A stretch of 64,000 nucleotides of DNA from Cherax quadricarinatus (GCF_038502225.1 NC_091391.1:3949214-4013213), one strand, 5' to 3'. Counted from the first letter of the stretch, positions 1 through 9,218 are shown. A program made the numbers and translations. The notes: generated from the sequence alone by a model not told the origin.

Positions 1-96
1 CAGCAGGGTCCCCAGCAGGGTCTCCAGCAGGGTCTCCAGCAGGGTCCCCAGCAGGGTCTCCAGCAGGGTCCCCAGCAGGGTCTCCAGCAGGGTCCC
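1..96. repeat. 12-bp minisatellite, cut by the window edge
   Basis: Eight copies of a 12-bp unit (CAGCAGGGTCYC) run from the first base, with C/T variation at position 11. The left end lies outside the window. No gene is associated. Confidence 0.95.
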
Positions 97-967
97 CACA
101 ATTTACAACCTCAACACAAAATAATACACCAAGATTGAACTCAGCACTGTGACTAAAACCATTTATATTATTATTAATGTATATTACATATTCTCATATG
201 TACAATAGTTGATACATAATATTATATGAGTTATGAAAATTTATTTTCACAGGAATTATATCAGTGTCATACCTGACCATGAACTTACGTAAAATTATAA
301 AAAATCCGGATCATTTTATTAAGCCTCCTCGCATCGTTCATTGAACACAGTTATTATTATTATTATTATAATCAAGGGGGAATCGCTAAACCCGGAGGAT
401 TATACAGCTCCTGGGGGGAGGGGTATGTGGAAGGCATTCAGGCTTAATTCGGGGAACTGGAGCACAGATCTAATTCCCTAAATCAAGATCCCCTCGCCAA
501 CATCAAGGAACCTTCCCTGAGGGGTGCACACAGAGATAAAAAAAACCATAATTTAACCCTACGACAAAAAAATCTTACCAATAGTGTAATATACATACTG
601 TTATGTCCACATTATAATTTAACATTAAGAAAATTAACACAAGGTTGAACCTATTATTATGACCAACACAAAACCCTATTTATAGTTAAGAATATCATCA
701 ACCGTGGCTACGTTACTCCTGATGTATTCACAGACTCACTTTTTACTTATACGTATATGTACAAAAGTCGGAATATAATATCACGTGACATGTGACTGAA
801 CAATATGTCCACAGGATTCATAACAGTGCCCTACATGCCCGCTAACATATATAAAAATACCCGAACCAATTTGGTGCACTCCCTCGCTTTCCCATGATAA
901 AACACATCTGCATTTAAAGCTTTGCCCCATCAAGAGAGTTTTCAATCTAAAATTTATGTGCCAGGAA
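97..967. other. AT-rich non-coding DNA with an interspersed repeat
   Basis: No gene seen. A short (ATT)n tract lies at about 350-370. Positions about 376-520 carry a G-rich interspersed element ending in a CATCAAGGAACCTT motif. The same motif recurs in reverse complement at the far right end of the window (63973-64000), which shows that it is a dispersed repeat. The rest is unremarkable. Confidence 0.6.
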
Positions 968-1174
968 TACAGTGGACCCCCGGTAAACGATATTTTTTCA
1001 CTCCAGAAGTATGTTCAGGTGCCAGTACTGACCGAATTTGTTCCCATAAGGAATATTGTGAAGTAGATTAGTCCATTTCAGACCCCCAAACATACACGTA
1101 CAAACGCACTTACATAAATACACTTACATAATTGGTCGTATTCGGAGGTAATCGTTATGCGGGGGTCCACTGTA
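968..1174. mobile_element. TA-flanked MITE, about 203 bp
   Basis: The ends are inverted repeats beginning CAGTGGACCCCCG (from 970, and reversed to 1172), flanked by TA on both sides (968-969, 1173-1174). There is no coding capacity. TA duplication and CAGT ends suit a non-autonomous Tc1/mariner-like element; the superfamily is an inference. It overlaps the 3' end of the LINE pseudogene on its right. Confidence 0.75.
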
Positions 1175-1189
1175 CACTCATCCCCCCCC

Positions 1190-3584
1190 CTCATCTGGCT
1201 AAGACTAATCCTAGTCAACCATTTCACCATTAATTCTCGCAACCTACGCACATTCTTACCTCTATATTGAACTGGAAATTCTATATTCCATCTCCTTCCA
1301 TACACGACCTCATTCCTATACTTTGTTTTACAAAATGCCCAGATAAAGCCCGTATTCACACTTCCCCCTTCACCTCCCTCATACCTCACGATATATTAAT
1401 ATAATCCACTACTAAATACATGACCGCCCTCCTCACACTATCACTCACTCCCTCTATTTCCAAACTCAATGCTTTCAATACCCTTAACCTACCTCCTCCT
1501 ACCATATCCAAGACCCTACGAAACCATAGACGTACCCTTGCTATACCCTCACAAAAATACACCACATGATATGCAGTCTCCGCCTCCCCACACAAAACAC
1601 AACATGTGGACTGCACAACTCTCATCCCATACGAACGTACTTTAGTGGGTAATATCCCATGTAAAAACCTATACATAGTTCCCCCCACCCTTGACTTTAA
1701 AGGTAACTTACGAAACGCACCCCAGATACCTGCCCAATTATATAAAGGAAAGACACTCTCCCCCTCCATCACCTCATTACCCCTCACAGTCCTCCCCAAA
1801 ACGCGCACCAACATTTTTCCCGGTATGCTAACCCTCAATAAAAGTCTCAACATACACATACACTCCTCCAATTCCCTACCCTCCCCACCACTGCCGCACA
1901 TCATCCATAACCTCACCACTCACCCTTACACCCTGATCCCCACCCAACCGTATATAACTGTTTCACATACATATTTTTCAGTCTACTACACAGTGGAATT
2001 AATCCTAATCCTCCCCTCCCCAGTGATGCTGTCACGACTGTCTGCTTAAGCCAATGATAACCATATACCCAAATAAAACGCATTACCTTCTTTTGCACCA
2101 ACCTCACATCATTCTTTATCAACGGATAAACCACTGCCACATGCCACAATTTAGGGTAAATGATTGTATTTAAAACTATGACTCTCTGATGGATCGTCAG
2201 CCCACTCGTCCGTATTTCCCCCAATCTCCTTAATACTCCTTGCACAACTTAAAGAGTTGGCCTCTCTAGCTTCTTGCCCGTCTGTATAATACTCCACATG
2301 CTTTAATTTGATCTACTACCTGCCAACCATACTTTTGTCCCAAGTTCCCTCCCACCCATGAACCAACCTCTAACAATTTAGACTTAACTCCATTAACACG
2401 CATACCTGTTGCCCCACTAAATATCTCAACGATTCGATCTACATTCCTTAATCCCTCCTCTCCCCCAACTAAAACCGTCGTATCGTCAACATACCCAACT
2501 ATACCAGGAGCACCCCGCTGCCATACCCCCCTTCATCTACCCCAACATTAATCATCCTATATAAAGGATGTTGTAGACATGCGAATAGGATCTGAGACAT
2601 GGGGCATCCCTGTCTCAGTCCCCTACCCATACTAACTACCTTCCACACACGTCCATTGATTTGCACCTGTAATACTGCGCCTTTGTATAATGCCTCCGCC
2701 CATCGGACAATTTCCTCGCCTAAACCCATACGCCTCATTATCATCCATAACGTCTCTCGCTCTACACAGACATAAGCAGCCTTCCAATCCAAAGCAAGTA
2801 CACCCCCTCCACTCGTTCTACAGTCATTTACATAGTCCTTTATCCTCCCATATCCACTAATCATTGACCGCCCCCGCACACCCATTTGTCCCTTATCTAT
2901 AACCCTCCCAATAACACTACGTAACCTATTACTTAAAACCCTTGCAAACAGTTTATAATCACCGCACATTAGGATGCTATTCTGCACTTCCCCCTTCTGA
3001 ATCATGACAACGACCCCTGTTCGTTGCATCATACCTATGGTGGCCTGGTGGCTAAAGCTCCCGCTTCACACACGGAGGGCCCGGGTTCGATTCCCGGCGG
3101 GTGGAAACATTCGACACGTTTCCTTACACCTGTTGTCATGTTCACCTAGCAGCAAATAGGTACCTGGGTGTTAGTCGACTGGTGTGGGTGGCATCCTGGG
3201 GGACAAGATTAAGGACCCCAATGGAAATAAGTTAGACAGTCCTCGATGACGCACTGACTTTCTTGGGTTATCCTGGGTGGCTAACCCTCCGGGGTTAAAA
3301 ATCCGAACAAAATCTTATCTTATCTTATCTTATCTTACCTTCATTTCATTTAACAAGACCTCCCAGTTACTTAAATAAGAATCATTTGGAATACCATCAA
3401 TCCCTGGCGTCTTCCTTACATTCATCCCCTGTAACGCCATCAAAACCTCATCTTCACTTATGGGTCCCTCTATCTCCACCCTGTCTTCTGGCTCCAGGAT
3501 ACGTGTTATCCCTTCCTCCATAATATGCAAGTCCCCCATCTTCCCATTACCCCCTCTCACATATATCTCAAACCATTCATCCAT
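1190..3584 (-). pseudogene. Non-LTR retrotransposon reverse transcriptase, Tx1/L1-like, broken
   Basis: This is a LINE ORF2 remnant read right to left. The first piece (3584-3330) carries a KTPGIDGIPND motif typical of the segment just before the RT palm. The second (3032-2499) has DYKLFARVLSNRLR, a palm motif ALDWKAAY and a GRGLRQGCPMSQILF block. The catalytic YVDD motif can be read at 2493-2482, but in another frame, so a frameshift separates it from the palm. Downstream pieces (2245-1913, 1919-1386) include thumb-like sequence and a C-terminal zinc knuckle of the form CxxC...HxxxxC (CCVLCGEAETAYHVVYFC). A tRNA-derived SINE (3040-3336) splits the RT between LLNEMK and MMQRTG. Reverse transcriptases of this type copy the element's RNA at a nicked target. 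No endonuclease domain is visible upstream, so the copy is 5' truncated. The clade assignment is from motif style only. Confidence 0.85.
3040..3336 (+). mobile_element. tRNA-derived SINE, copy 1, inserted in the LINE
   Basis: The head (about 3040-3103) resembles a tRNA, with an A-box-like TGGCCTGGTGG and a B box GGTTCGATTCC at 3084-3094. CAC occupies the anticodon-like position, suggesting a tRNA-Val-like origin, but this is not certain. A body of about 200 bp follows, with a (TCTTA)n tail at 3312-3336. It interrupts an RT pseudogene. Two segments of this body are the single-copy parents of large satellites elsewhere in the window: 3122-3176 for the 57-bp array, and 3166-3197 for the 32-bp array. 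Confidence 0.9.
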
Positions 3585-3726
3585 CTTCTGTATAAATTAT
3601 TAAATTTAAAAAGAATAACTATTGTTTTTCTTTTTGGGTCACCCTGTGTGTAGTAATTACTAGTTGTCAAAGGCACTAGTCGATAGACACTTGACCTTTA
3701 TTTTCTGTGTCAGTGGGTGTACCCTC

Positions 3727-4912
3727 CCACCTAGGTAGGTAGGTACCTAGTCAGCCACCTAGGTAGGTAGGTACCTAGTCAGCCACATAGGTAGGTAGGT
3801 ACCTAGTCAGCCACCTAGGTAGGTAGGTACCTAGTCAGCCACATAGGTAGGTAGGTACCTAGTCAGCCACATAGGTAGGTAGGTACCTAGTCAGCCACCT
3901 AGGTAGGTAGGTACCTAGTCAGCCACATAGGTAGGTAGGTACCTAGTCAGCCACCTAGGTAGGTAGATACCTAGTCAGCCACATAGGAAGGTAGATACCT
4001 AGTCAGCCACATAGGAAGGTAAATACCTAGTCAGCCACATAGGAAGGTAGGTACCTAGTCAGCCACATAGGTAGGTAGGTACCTAGTCAGCCACATAGGA
4101 AGGTAGATACCTAGTCAGCCAAATAGGAAGGTAGATACCTAGTCAGCCACATAGGAAGGTAGATACCTAGTCAGCCACATAGGAAGGTAGATACCTAGTC
4201 AGCCACATAGGAAGGTAGATACCTAGTCAGCCACATAGGAAGGTAGATACCTAGTCAGCCACATAGGAAGGTAGATACCTAGTCAGCCACATAGGAAGGT
4301 AGGTACCTAGTCAGCCACATAGGTAGGTAGGTACCTAGTCAGCCACATAGGAAGGTAGATACCTAGTCAGCCACATAGGAAGGTAGATACCTAGTCAGCC
4401 ACATAGGAAGGTAGATACCTAGTCAGCCACATAGGAAGGTAGGTACCTAGTCAGCCACATAAGAAGGTAGATACCTAGTCAGCCACATAGGAAGGTAGAT
4501 ACCTAGTCAGCCACATAGGAAGGTAGATACCTAGTCAGCCACATAGGAAGGTAGATACCTAGTCAGCCACATAGGAAGGTAGATACCTAGTCAGCCACAT
4601 AGAAAGGAAGATACCTAGTCAGCCACATAGGAAGGTAGATACCTAGTCAGCCACATAGGAAGGTAGATACCTAGTCAGCCACATAGGAAGGTAGATACCT
4701 AGTCAGCCACATAGGAAGGTAGATAATCAGCCACATAGGATGGTAGATACCTAGTCAGCCACATAGGAAGGTAGATACCTAGTCAGCCACATAGGAAGGT
4801 AGATACATAGTCAGCCACATAGGAAGGTAGATACTTAGCCAGCCACATAGGAAGGTAAATACATAGTCAGCCACATAGGAAGGTAGATACCTAGTCAGCC
4901 ACATAGGAAAGA
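3727..4912. repeat. 28-bp minisatellite, about 42 copies
   Basis: The unit contains CCTAGGTAGGTAGGTACC followed by TAGTCAG. The first nine or so copies keep GGTAGGTAGGTACC; from about 3985 most read GGAAGGTAGATACC. The variants therefore lie in blocks rather than being mixed. One truncated copy lies near 4725. Not coding. Confidence 0.95.
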
Positions 4913-5165
4913 AGGTAGGTGTTTGTGTGCTTGGGTATTAAATAGGACTCCATAACTTAGTTTCGTAATAAGAGTGAAAGTCCTAGTACATGGTAGTCCC
5001 CAGAGGCCCACAAATCATTGAGATCTCCAGAAAATTAAGACTGAGTAACATAAATCACGAGCCTCGGGGATTACCTAGATAAGTGGAAGGTCGTAAATCC
5101 TGAGTGCCTCTGGACAGTGCTGGACGTTGAAGCATCGTTGCTTCTAATAACGTAGTAGTAACGGT
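4913..5165. other. Unassigned spacer
   Basis: No gene, repeat or motif recognised between the 28-bp array and the first Penelope-like terminal repeat. Confidence 0.5.
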
Positions 5166-5285
5166 GGAATTACCGACAGAATGTTAGGTAAAAGGCGCCT
5201 CTACTTCTCGGAGAAATGTATTCCCCCAGGCATCTTACGTTAATAGGTAAATGGACACAGTTACAACTAATGTGACATTTTATTG

Positions 5286-5322
5286 TGGCAACGTTTCGCT
5301 CTCCAGGAGCTTTATCAAGCCA
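5286..5322 (-). ncRNA. Hammerhead-type ribozyme motif, U3-A8 family
   Basis: Minus-strand reading: stem I UGGC, core UUGAUAA, an extra A, stem II GCUC/GAGC, then GAA, ACGU, U and stem I partner GCCA. AATAAA follows closely. Core positions 3 and 8 are U and A instead of C and G. It is the mirror of the motif at 5326-5362. Confidence 0.7.
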
Positions 5323-5325
5323 TTA

Positions 5326-5362
5326 TGGCTTGATAAAGCTCCTGGAGAGCGAAACGTTGCCA
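5326..5362 (+). ncRNA. Hammerhead-type ribozyme motif, U3-A8 family
   Basis: Stem I UGGC (5326-5329), core UUGAUAA (5330-5336), stem II GCUC/GAGC, then GAA-ACGU-U and GCCA (5359-5362). Predicted cleavage is after 5358. It is the right arm of the palindrome. Confidence 0.7.
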
Positions 5363-5823
5363 CAATAAATGTCACATTAGTTGCACTTGTGTCCTTTTAC
5401 TTTACATATTGTCGGTAATTCTACCAACTTTATTACAAGCCGTATACAAAGCTTCTGGAGAGCGAAACGTTTCCACAAAATGTCACATTAGTGGCATCTG
5501 TGTTCGTTAACCTATTAACGTAAGATGCCTGGGAGAACAGTTTTCTCTGAAAACGTTCAGGGTTATTGTAAATACCAGTGACGACGCCCGTGGCAGTTGT
5601 AACACAGACCTCAACAGCAAAACAAACTAAATCTGACGTCACCAAGGATCCCAATGTATTCTTGGGCACGACCTACTTCCACATTGAACAAATGTGACAC
5701 CGCCTATGACTGCTACACCTCTCCTACCAACGGTTTATAAGCTGCTTCTCCGCACGTATGCCGTATTCTATTCAAGATTGATGGACTGACCACATCGACT
5801 CAAGGTTGAGGGACTGATTACCT

Positions 5824-6045
5824 GGAAATATAAACACAAATGCAGTATAATGTGATCCTTTATTGACTACGTTTCGCCCACACAGTGGGCTTTTTCAAGT
5901 CACAAACAGAACTACCTGGGGTGGAAGGAACGCGAGTATTTATAGTCCGGTTCAGAATGCTGAGGTCAGGTGAAGAATGCTGCATCTGATGATGTACCGA
6001 GTGGGGTTATAGAGTCTAAAAACTTGGGTAGCTTGGAAAGGAGAT
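5824..6045 (-). mobile_element. Nested pLTR insertion, GAC family
   Basis: The left end, GGAAATATAAACAC, is shared with the independent insert at 7316. The right end differs, as expected if the RNA 3' end is fixed and the 5' end is truncated during target-primed reverse transcription. A 9-bp target duplication bounds it. One minus-strand ribozyme motif lies inside. Confidence 0.75.
5865..5901 (-). ncRNA. Hammerhead-type ribozyme motif, GAC family
   Basis: Minus strand: stem I GAC, core UUGAAAA, extra A, stem II GCCCAC/GUGGGC, then GAA-ACGU-A and GUC. AATAAA begins inside the base of stem I. Core 3-8 is U-A and position 7 is A. Confidence 0.7.
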
Positions 6046-6090
6046 TGATTACCTCATTCTCCTCCTGTTCTTCAAGATTCTCCTTTGTGT

Positions 6091-6125
6091 GGACTGATGA
6101 AGCCACTGTGTGGCGAAACGTTTCC
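6091..6125 (+). ncRNA. Hammerhead-type ribozyme motif, GGA family
   Basis: Stem I GGA (6091-6093), canonical core CUGAUGA, extra A, stem II GCCAC/GUGGC with loop UGU, then GAA-ACGU-U and UCC (6123-6125). The poly(A)-type signal AATAAA follows after two bases. This is the most canonical of the families. Confidence 0.75.
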
Positions 6126-6273
6126 TCAATAAAGATACCCAAGAGTTGCACATGTGTCTAATTTATCAATCAAGGATCCCAATGGAAATAGGTCACTCTG
6201 ACTTGTTTTTAGGGTTATCCTAAGTAATTAACACTAGTAAAATTGTACGTGTGTACCCGGAAATAAATAAATT

Positions 6274-6482
6274 TACCGTATTTTCCGGCATATAAGGCGC
6301 ACGACAAGTATCATAACGGTAAATCAGTAATTATATATAAGGGTTAATTACCCTCTTACTTTACGCTAAAGCCTAACCCAAAGCCTAACCTTGACTCTAA
6401 CCTTGATCATATAAGGCGCAGGATGATTTCAAAGACTTTTTGTGGGAAAAAAAAGGCGTCTTATATTCCTGAAAACACGGTA
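6274..6482. mobile_element. MITE with TACCGT ends, 209 bp
   Basis: Imperfect terminal inverted repeats of about 27 bp start TACCGTATTTTCCGG at the left and match the reverse complement of the right end with about five differences. TA lies at both outer borders (6274-6275, 6481-6482). No coding potential. Just left of it, at about 6175-6265, is a SINE-tail-like fragment (CAATGGAAATAGG). Confidence 0.75.
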
Positions 6483-6725
6483 CTTGATATTCAGGGAGAT
6501 GTTCTTATTAAATAGAAACCCTGGAGACTAAAGTCTTCAAGGAAGGTTACTCTTTAAGCTTGCCCGAAATGTTTTGCATAAACATGGACTTCCTGCATGC
6601 ACAAGCAACATAACATAAGAATGGAGGAACATTGCAGAAGGTCTACTGGTTGAACATTAAAATGGTATAAAATACCGACAGGTTGTTAGGTAAGACACAT
6701 ATGCAACAGTTAGGTATCTTTATTA

Positions 6726-6762
6726 TGAAACGTTTCGCCTACACAGTAGGCTTCTTCAGTCA
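6726..6762 (-). ncRNA. Hammerhead-type ribozyme motif, UGA family
   Basis: Minus strand: UGA, core CUGAAGA (C3-G8 kept, position 7 is A), stem II GCCUAC/GUAGGC, then GAA-ACGU-U and UCA. The UGA/UCA stem I replaces the GGA/UCC of other copies. Confidence 0.72.
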
Positions 6763-6855
6763 AGTACAGAAAAGTTGATAGAAGCAGAAGATAAGGGTGA
6801 TGGACTGATTACATCGTCTTCAAGTATCTTCTGCTTCTATCAACTTTTCTGTACT

Positions 6856-6892
6856 TGACTGAAGAAGCCTACTGTGTAGGCGAAACGTTTCA
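6856..6892 (+). ncRNA. Hammerhead-type ribozyme motif, UGA family
   Basis: Right arm of the foldback, the exact mirror of the motif at 6726-6762. UGA is at 6856-6858 and UCA at 6890-6892, followed by AATAAA. Confidence 0.72.
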
Positions 6893-7315
6893 TAATAAAG
6901 ATACCTAACTGTTGCATATGTGTCTTACCTAACAAGGTCTACTGGTCCATACAAGGCAGGTCCTTATCAAGACCACCTCTACCCAAACTACCCAAGAATT
7001 TACTCCCGTACCCACGACACCAATCACGCCATCTCCTCCCACTCATATATTTGTCCACTCTCTTTAATCTTTAATCCGTTATGTCTTGGTTCTTACCTGA
7101 TTCGATACATGGATGTAACCTGAATGCCTCACTTCCACCAGTCGCTGTATGACCCATACGAGTTTAGCACTTCCCCACGAATGTAATCTAATTTGAGGCA
7201 AAGATCTCTTCTGAAGGCCAAATAGAATTCTTCGAAGCATATCCCAGGAACGGGAAAGTTTTCTGGAGAATGGAAAATGAAGCGAGATGCAAGTTTGTGC
7301 TGGTAACTGGAAGAT

Positions 7316-7444
7316 GGAAATATAAACACATATGCAGTATAATGTGATCCTTTATTGACTACGTTTCGCCCACACAGTGGGCTTTTTCAAGTCACAAACA
7401 GAACTACCTGGGGTGGAAGGAACGCGAGTATTTATAGTATTTAT
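7316..7444 (-). mobile_element. Short pLTR insertion, GAC family
   Basis: A 129-bp insert bounded by the 12-bp duplication TAACTGGAAGAT (7304-7315 and 7445-7456). It starts with the same GGAAATATAAACAC end as the insert at 5824 and has a shorter 5' end. It contains one ribozyme motif and no coding sequence. Confidence 0.8.
7357..7393 (-). ncRNA. Hammerhead-type ribozyme motif, GAC family
   Basis: Same as the motif at 5865-5901: GAC / UUGAAAA / stem II GCCCAC-GUGGGC / GAA-ACGU-A / GUC on the minus strand. Confidence 0.7.
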
Positions 7445-7498
7445 AACTGGAAGATGAAGATTGAAACGCTTATGCAACATATGGGAATCTTTATTCAG

Positions 7499-7533
7499 GA
7501 GACGTTTCGCCACACAGTGGCTTCATCAGTCCA
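7499..7533 (-). ncRNA. Hammerhead-type ribozyme motif, GGA family
   Basis: Minus strand: GGA, CUGAUGA, stem II GCCAC/GUGGC, GAA-ACGU, cleavage nucleotide C, UCC. The cleavage nucleotide is C rather than U, which hammerheads allow. Confidence 0.72.
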
Positions 7534-7596
7534 ATACAAAGAGGAAAGTTTTCCAAACCATTCATCACAACTAGAAGATTCTGATATGTCTGAGAA

Positions 7597-7718
7597 GGAG
7601 GAGGAGTACTACAATTACTACTACTACCACAAGTACTATAATTACTACTACTACTACCACAAGTACTACAACTACTACTACAAGTACTACAACAACTACC
7701 ACTACCACAAATATTACT
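7597..7718. repeat. Imperfect TAC/TAT trinucleotide tract
   Basis: Runs of TAC, CAC and TAT triplets lie inside the inverted half of the pLTR. Low complexity, not coding. Confidence 0.8.
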
Positions 7719-7762
7719 GATGAATGGTTTGAAAAACCGACATGTTGAAGATTGAGACACTT

Positions 7763-7791
7763 ATGAAGCCACTGTGTGGCGAAACGTTTCC
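7763..7791 (+). ncRNA. Truncated hammerhead motif
   Basis: Begins at AUGA of the core; the 5' stem I strand and CUG are missing. Leader sequence GAGACACTT is joined directly to it, possibly through a shared ATG. Stem II, GAA-ACGU-U and UCC are intact. It should not self-cleave. Confidence 0.65.
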
Positions 7792-7940
7792 TGAATAAAG
7801 ATTCCTATATGCTGCATAAGTGTCTCAATCTTCAACTTGTCGGTTTTTCAAACCATTCATCACAACTGTCAGACACTGCAGCATCATGGGATCTTGTTAC
7901 AAAGAATTCTTCAACACTTGTTCAACCTTTGGACGAAGAC

Positions 7941-8672
7941 CTACTTCGACTAGTGGATGGTACCACTATGACCCCGCCTCCTCCTGCTTCACGTCACCTG
8001 ACTACTTCGACTAGTGGATGGTACCACTATGACCCCGCCTCCGCCTGCTTCACCTCACCTGACTACTTCGACTAGTGGATGGTACCACTATGACCCCGCC
8101 TCCGCCTGCTTCACCTCACCTCACTACTTCGACTAGTGGATGGTACCACTATGACCCCGCCTCCTCCTGCTTCACCTCACCTCACTACTTCGACTAGTGG
8201 ATGGTACCACTATGACCCCGCCTCCTCCTGCTTCACCTCACCTCACTACTTCGACTAGTGGATGGTACCACTATGACCCCGCCTCCTCCTGCTTCACCTC
8301 ACCTCACTACTTCGACTAGTGGATGGTACCACTATGACCCCGCCTCCTCCTGCTTCACCTCACCTCACTACTTCGACTAGTGGATGGTACCACTATGACC
8401 CCGCCTCCTCCTGCTTCACCTCACCTCACTACTTCGACTAGTGGATGGTACCACTATGACCCCGCCTCCGCCTGCTTCACCTCACCTCACTACTTCGACT
8501 AGTGGATGGTACCACTATGACCCCGCCTCCTCCTGCTTCACCTCACCTCACTACTTCGACTAGTGGATGGTACCACTATGACCCCGCCTCCTCCTGCTTC
8601 ACCTCACCTCACTACTTCGACTAGTGGATGATACCACTATGACCCCGCCTCCACCTGCTTCACGTCACCTCA
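7941..8672. repeat. 61-bp minisatellite, 12 copies, inside a pLTR monomer
   Basis: The unit starts CTACTTCGACTAGTGG. Twelve copies span exactly 732 bp. The parental single copy, flanked by CTAC at 8990 and 9051 (61 bp apart), is present in the next monomer. Confidence 0.95.
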
Positions 8673-8678
8673 CTACAG

Positions 8679-8685
8679 TATATAA
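8679..8685 (+). promoter_or_regulatory. TATA-like box of pLTR monomer A
   Basis: TATATAA lies about 127 bp upstream of the ribozyme at 8806. The identical box recurs one monomer later (9057) and TATA-like boxes occur at similar places in other pLTR families (near 5735 and 63451). Confidence 0.4.
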
Positions 8686-8805
8686 GCCACGTCTACGGCC
8701 CTATGCTGTACATTCTACAAGATTGATGGACTGAACACATCGACTCCAGGTTGAGGGACTGATTACCTCATTCTCCTCCTCTCCTTACGCCTTCCTCTTT
8801 GTATT

Positions 8806-8840
8806 GGACTGATGAAGCCACTGTGTGGCGAAACGTTTCC
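8806..8840 (+). ncRNA. Hammerhead-type ribozyme motif, GGA family
   Basis: GGA at 8806-8808, CUGAUGA, extra A, GCCAC/GUGGC, GAA-ACGU-U, UCC at 8838-8840. Predicted cleavage is after 8837. AATAAA at 8843-8848. Confidence 0.75.
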
Positions 8841-9056
8841 TGAATAAAGATTCCCATATGCTGCATAAGTGTCTCAATCTTCAACTTGTCGGTTTTTCAA
8901 ACCATTCATCACAACTGTCAGACACTGCAGCATCATGGGATCTTGTTACAAAGAATTCTTCAACACTTGTTCAACCTTTGGACGAAGACCTACTTCGACT
9001 AGTGGTTGGTACCACTATGACCCCGCCTCTACCTGCTTCACCTCACCTCACTACAG

Positions 9057-9063
9057 TATATAA
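9057..9063 (+). promoter_or_regulatory. TATA-like box of pLTR monomer B
   Basis: TATATAA, exactly 378 bp after the box at 8679, the same spacing as the ribozymes. Confidence 0.4.
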
Positions 9064-9183
9064 GCCACGTCTACGGCCCTATGCTGTACATTCTACAAGA
9101 TTGATGGACTGAACACATCGACTCCAGGTTGAGGGACTGATTACCTCATTCTCCTCCTCTCCTTACGCCTTCCTCTTTGTATT

Positions 9184-9218
9184 GGACTGATGAAGCCACT
9201 GTGTGGCGAAACGTTTCC
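9184..9218 (+). ncRNA. Hammerhead-type ribozyme motif, GGA family
   Basis: Same sequence as the motif at 8806-8840. Predicted cleavage is after 9215. It closes the 378-nt monomer. Confidence 0.75.

Larger units (their letters stand above)
5166..5433. mobile_element. Penelope-like terminal-repeat foldback (stem I UGGC family)
   Basis: The outer borders carry the short GGT..ACC hairpin followed by GACA (about 5166-5180, and reversed at 5411-5425). Inside is a nearly perfect 142-bp palindrome (5253-5394, one-base centre near 5324). Each arm contains one hammerhead-like motif pointing outward. No coding sequence. The assignment to Penelope-like elements rests on shared architecture with other copies here and on the GIY-YIG remnant at 28.7 kb. 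Confidence 0.7.
5434..6180 (+). mobile_element. Penelope-like pLTR (GGA family) with a nested second pLTR
   Basis: About 5630-5823 and 6046-6170 together form one GGA-family terminal repeat. Its interior is nearly the same as the reverse complement of about 59400-59560, and it includes a TTTATAAG TATA-like box near 5735. It is interrupted by a 222-bp insert (5824-6045) flanked by the 9-bp duplication TGATTACCT (5815-5823 and 6046-6054). At about 5450-5480 lies a third, truncated fragment that retains only the GAGAGC-GAAACGTTT half of the UGGC-family ribozyme. Confidence 0.75.
6651..6935. mobile_element. Complete inverted-pair pLTR insertion (UGA family)
   Basis: This 285-bp insert has perfect 111-bp inverted arms (6683-6793 and 6825-6935) around a 31-bp spacer. 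It is preceded by a 32-bp leader that includes the hairpin GGTAT-AAA-ATACC-GACA. It is flanked by an 11-bp target duplication (6640-6650, 6936-6946). It sits in a known interspersed repeat, so the empty site can be read. Each arm carries a ribozyme motif. It is the cleanest evidence here that the foldback moves as a unit. Confidence 0.85.
6613..7000 (+). repeat. Interspersed repeat (GGAGGAAC type) split by a pLTR
   Basis: A dispersed sequence with the motif ATGGAGGAAC is found again at 63846 and, more diverged, near 22889. Here it is interrupted after 6650 by the foldback insertion and resumes at 6936, with 11 bp repeated (GGTCTACTGGT). Downstream, to 7315, no gene is recognised. Confidence 0.7.

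Noticed and set aside
3040..3110. Functional tRNA gene
   Set aside because: The tRNA-like part is joined to a SINE body and tail, is repeated elsewhere, and has no good acceptor stem.
5970..6161. Small open frame across the pLTR and ribozyme (63 aa)
   Set aside because: Reads through ribozyme sequence that is conserved as RNA structure; frames differ between copies.
6350..6420. Telomere-like CCTAACC sequences
   Set aside because: Only a few irregular copies inside a MITE; no tandem TTAGG or TTAGGG array.
7355..9112. Several 64-121 aa open frames in the pLTR cluster
   Set aside because: All lie in non-coding terminal repeats or the 61-bp array, with no conserved frame across families.
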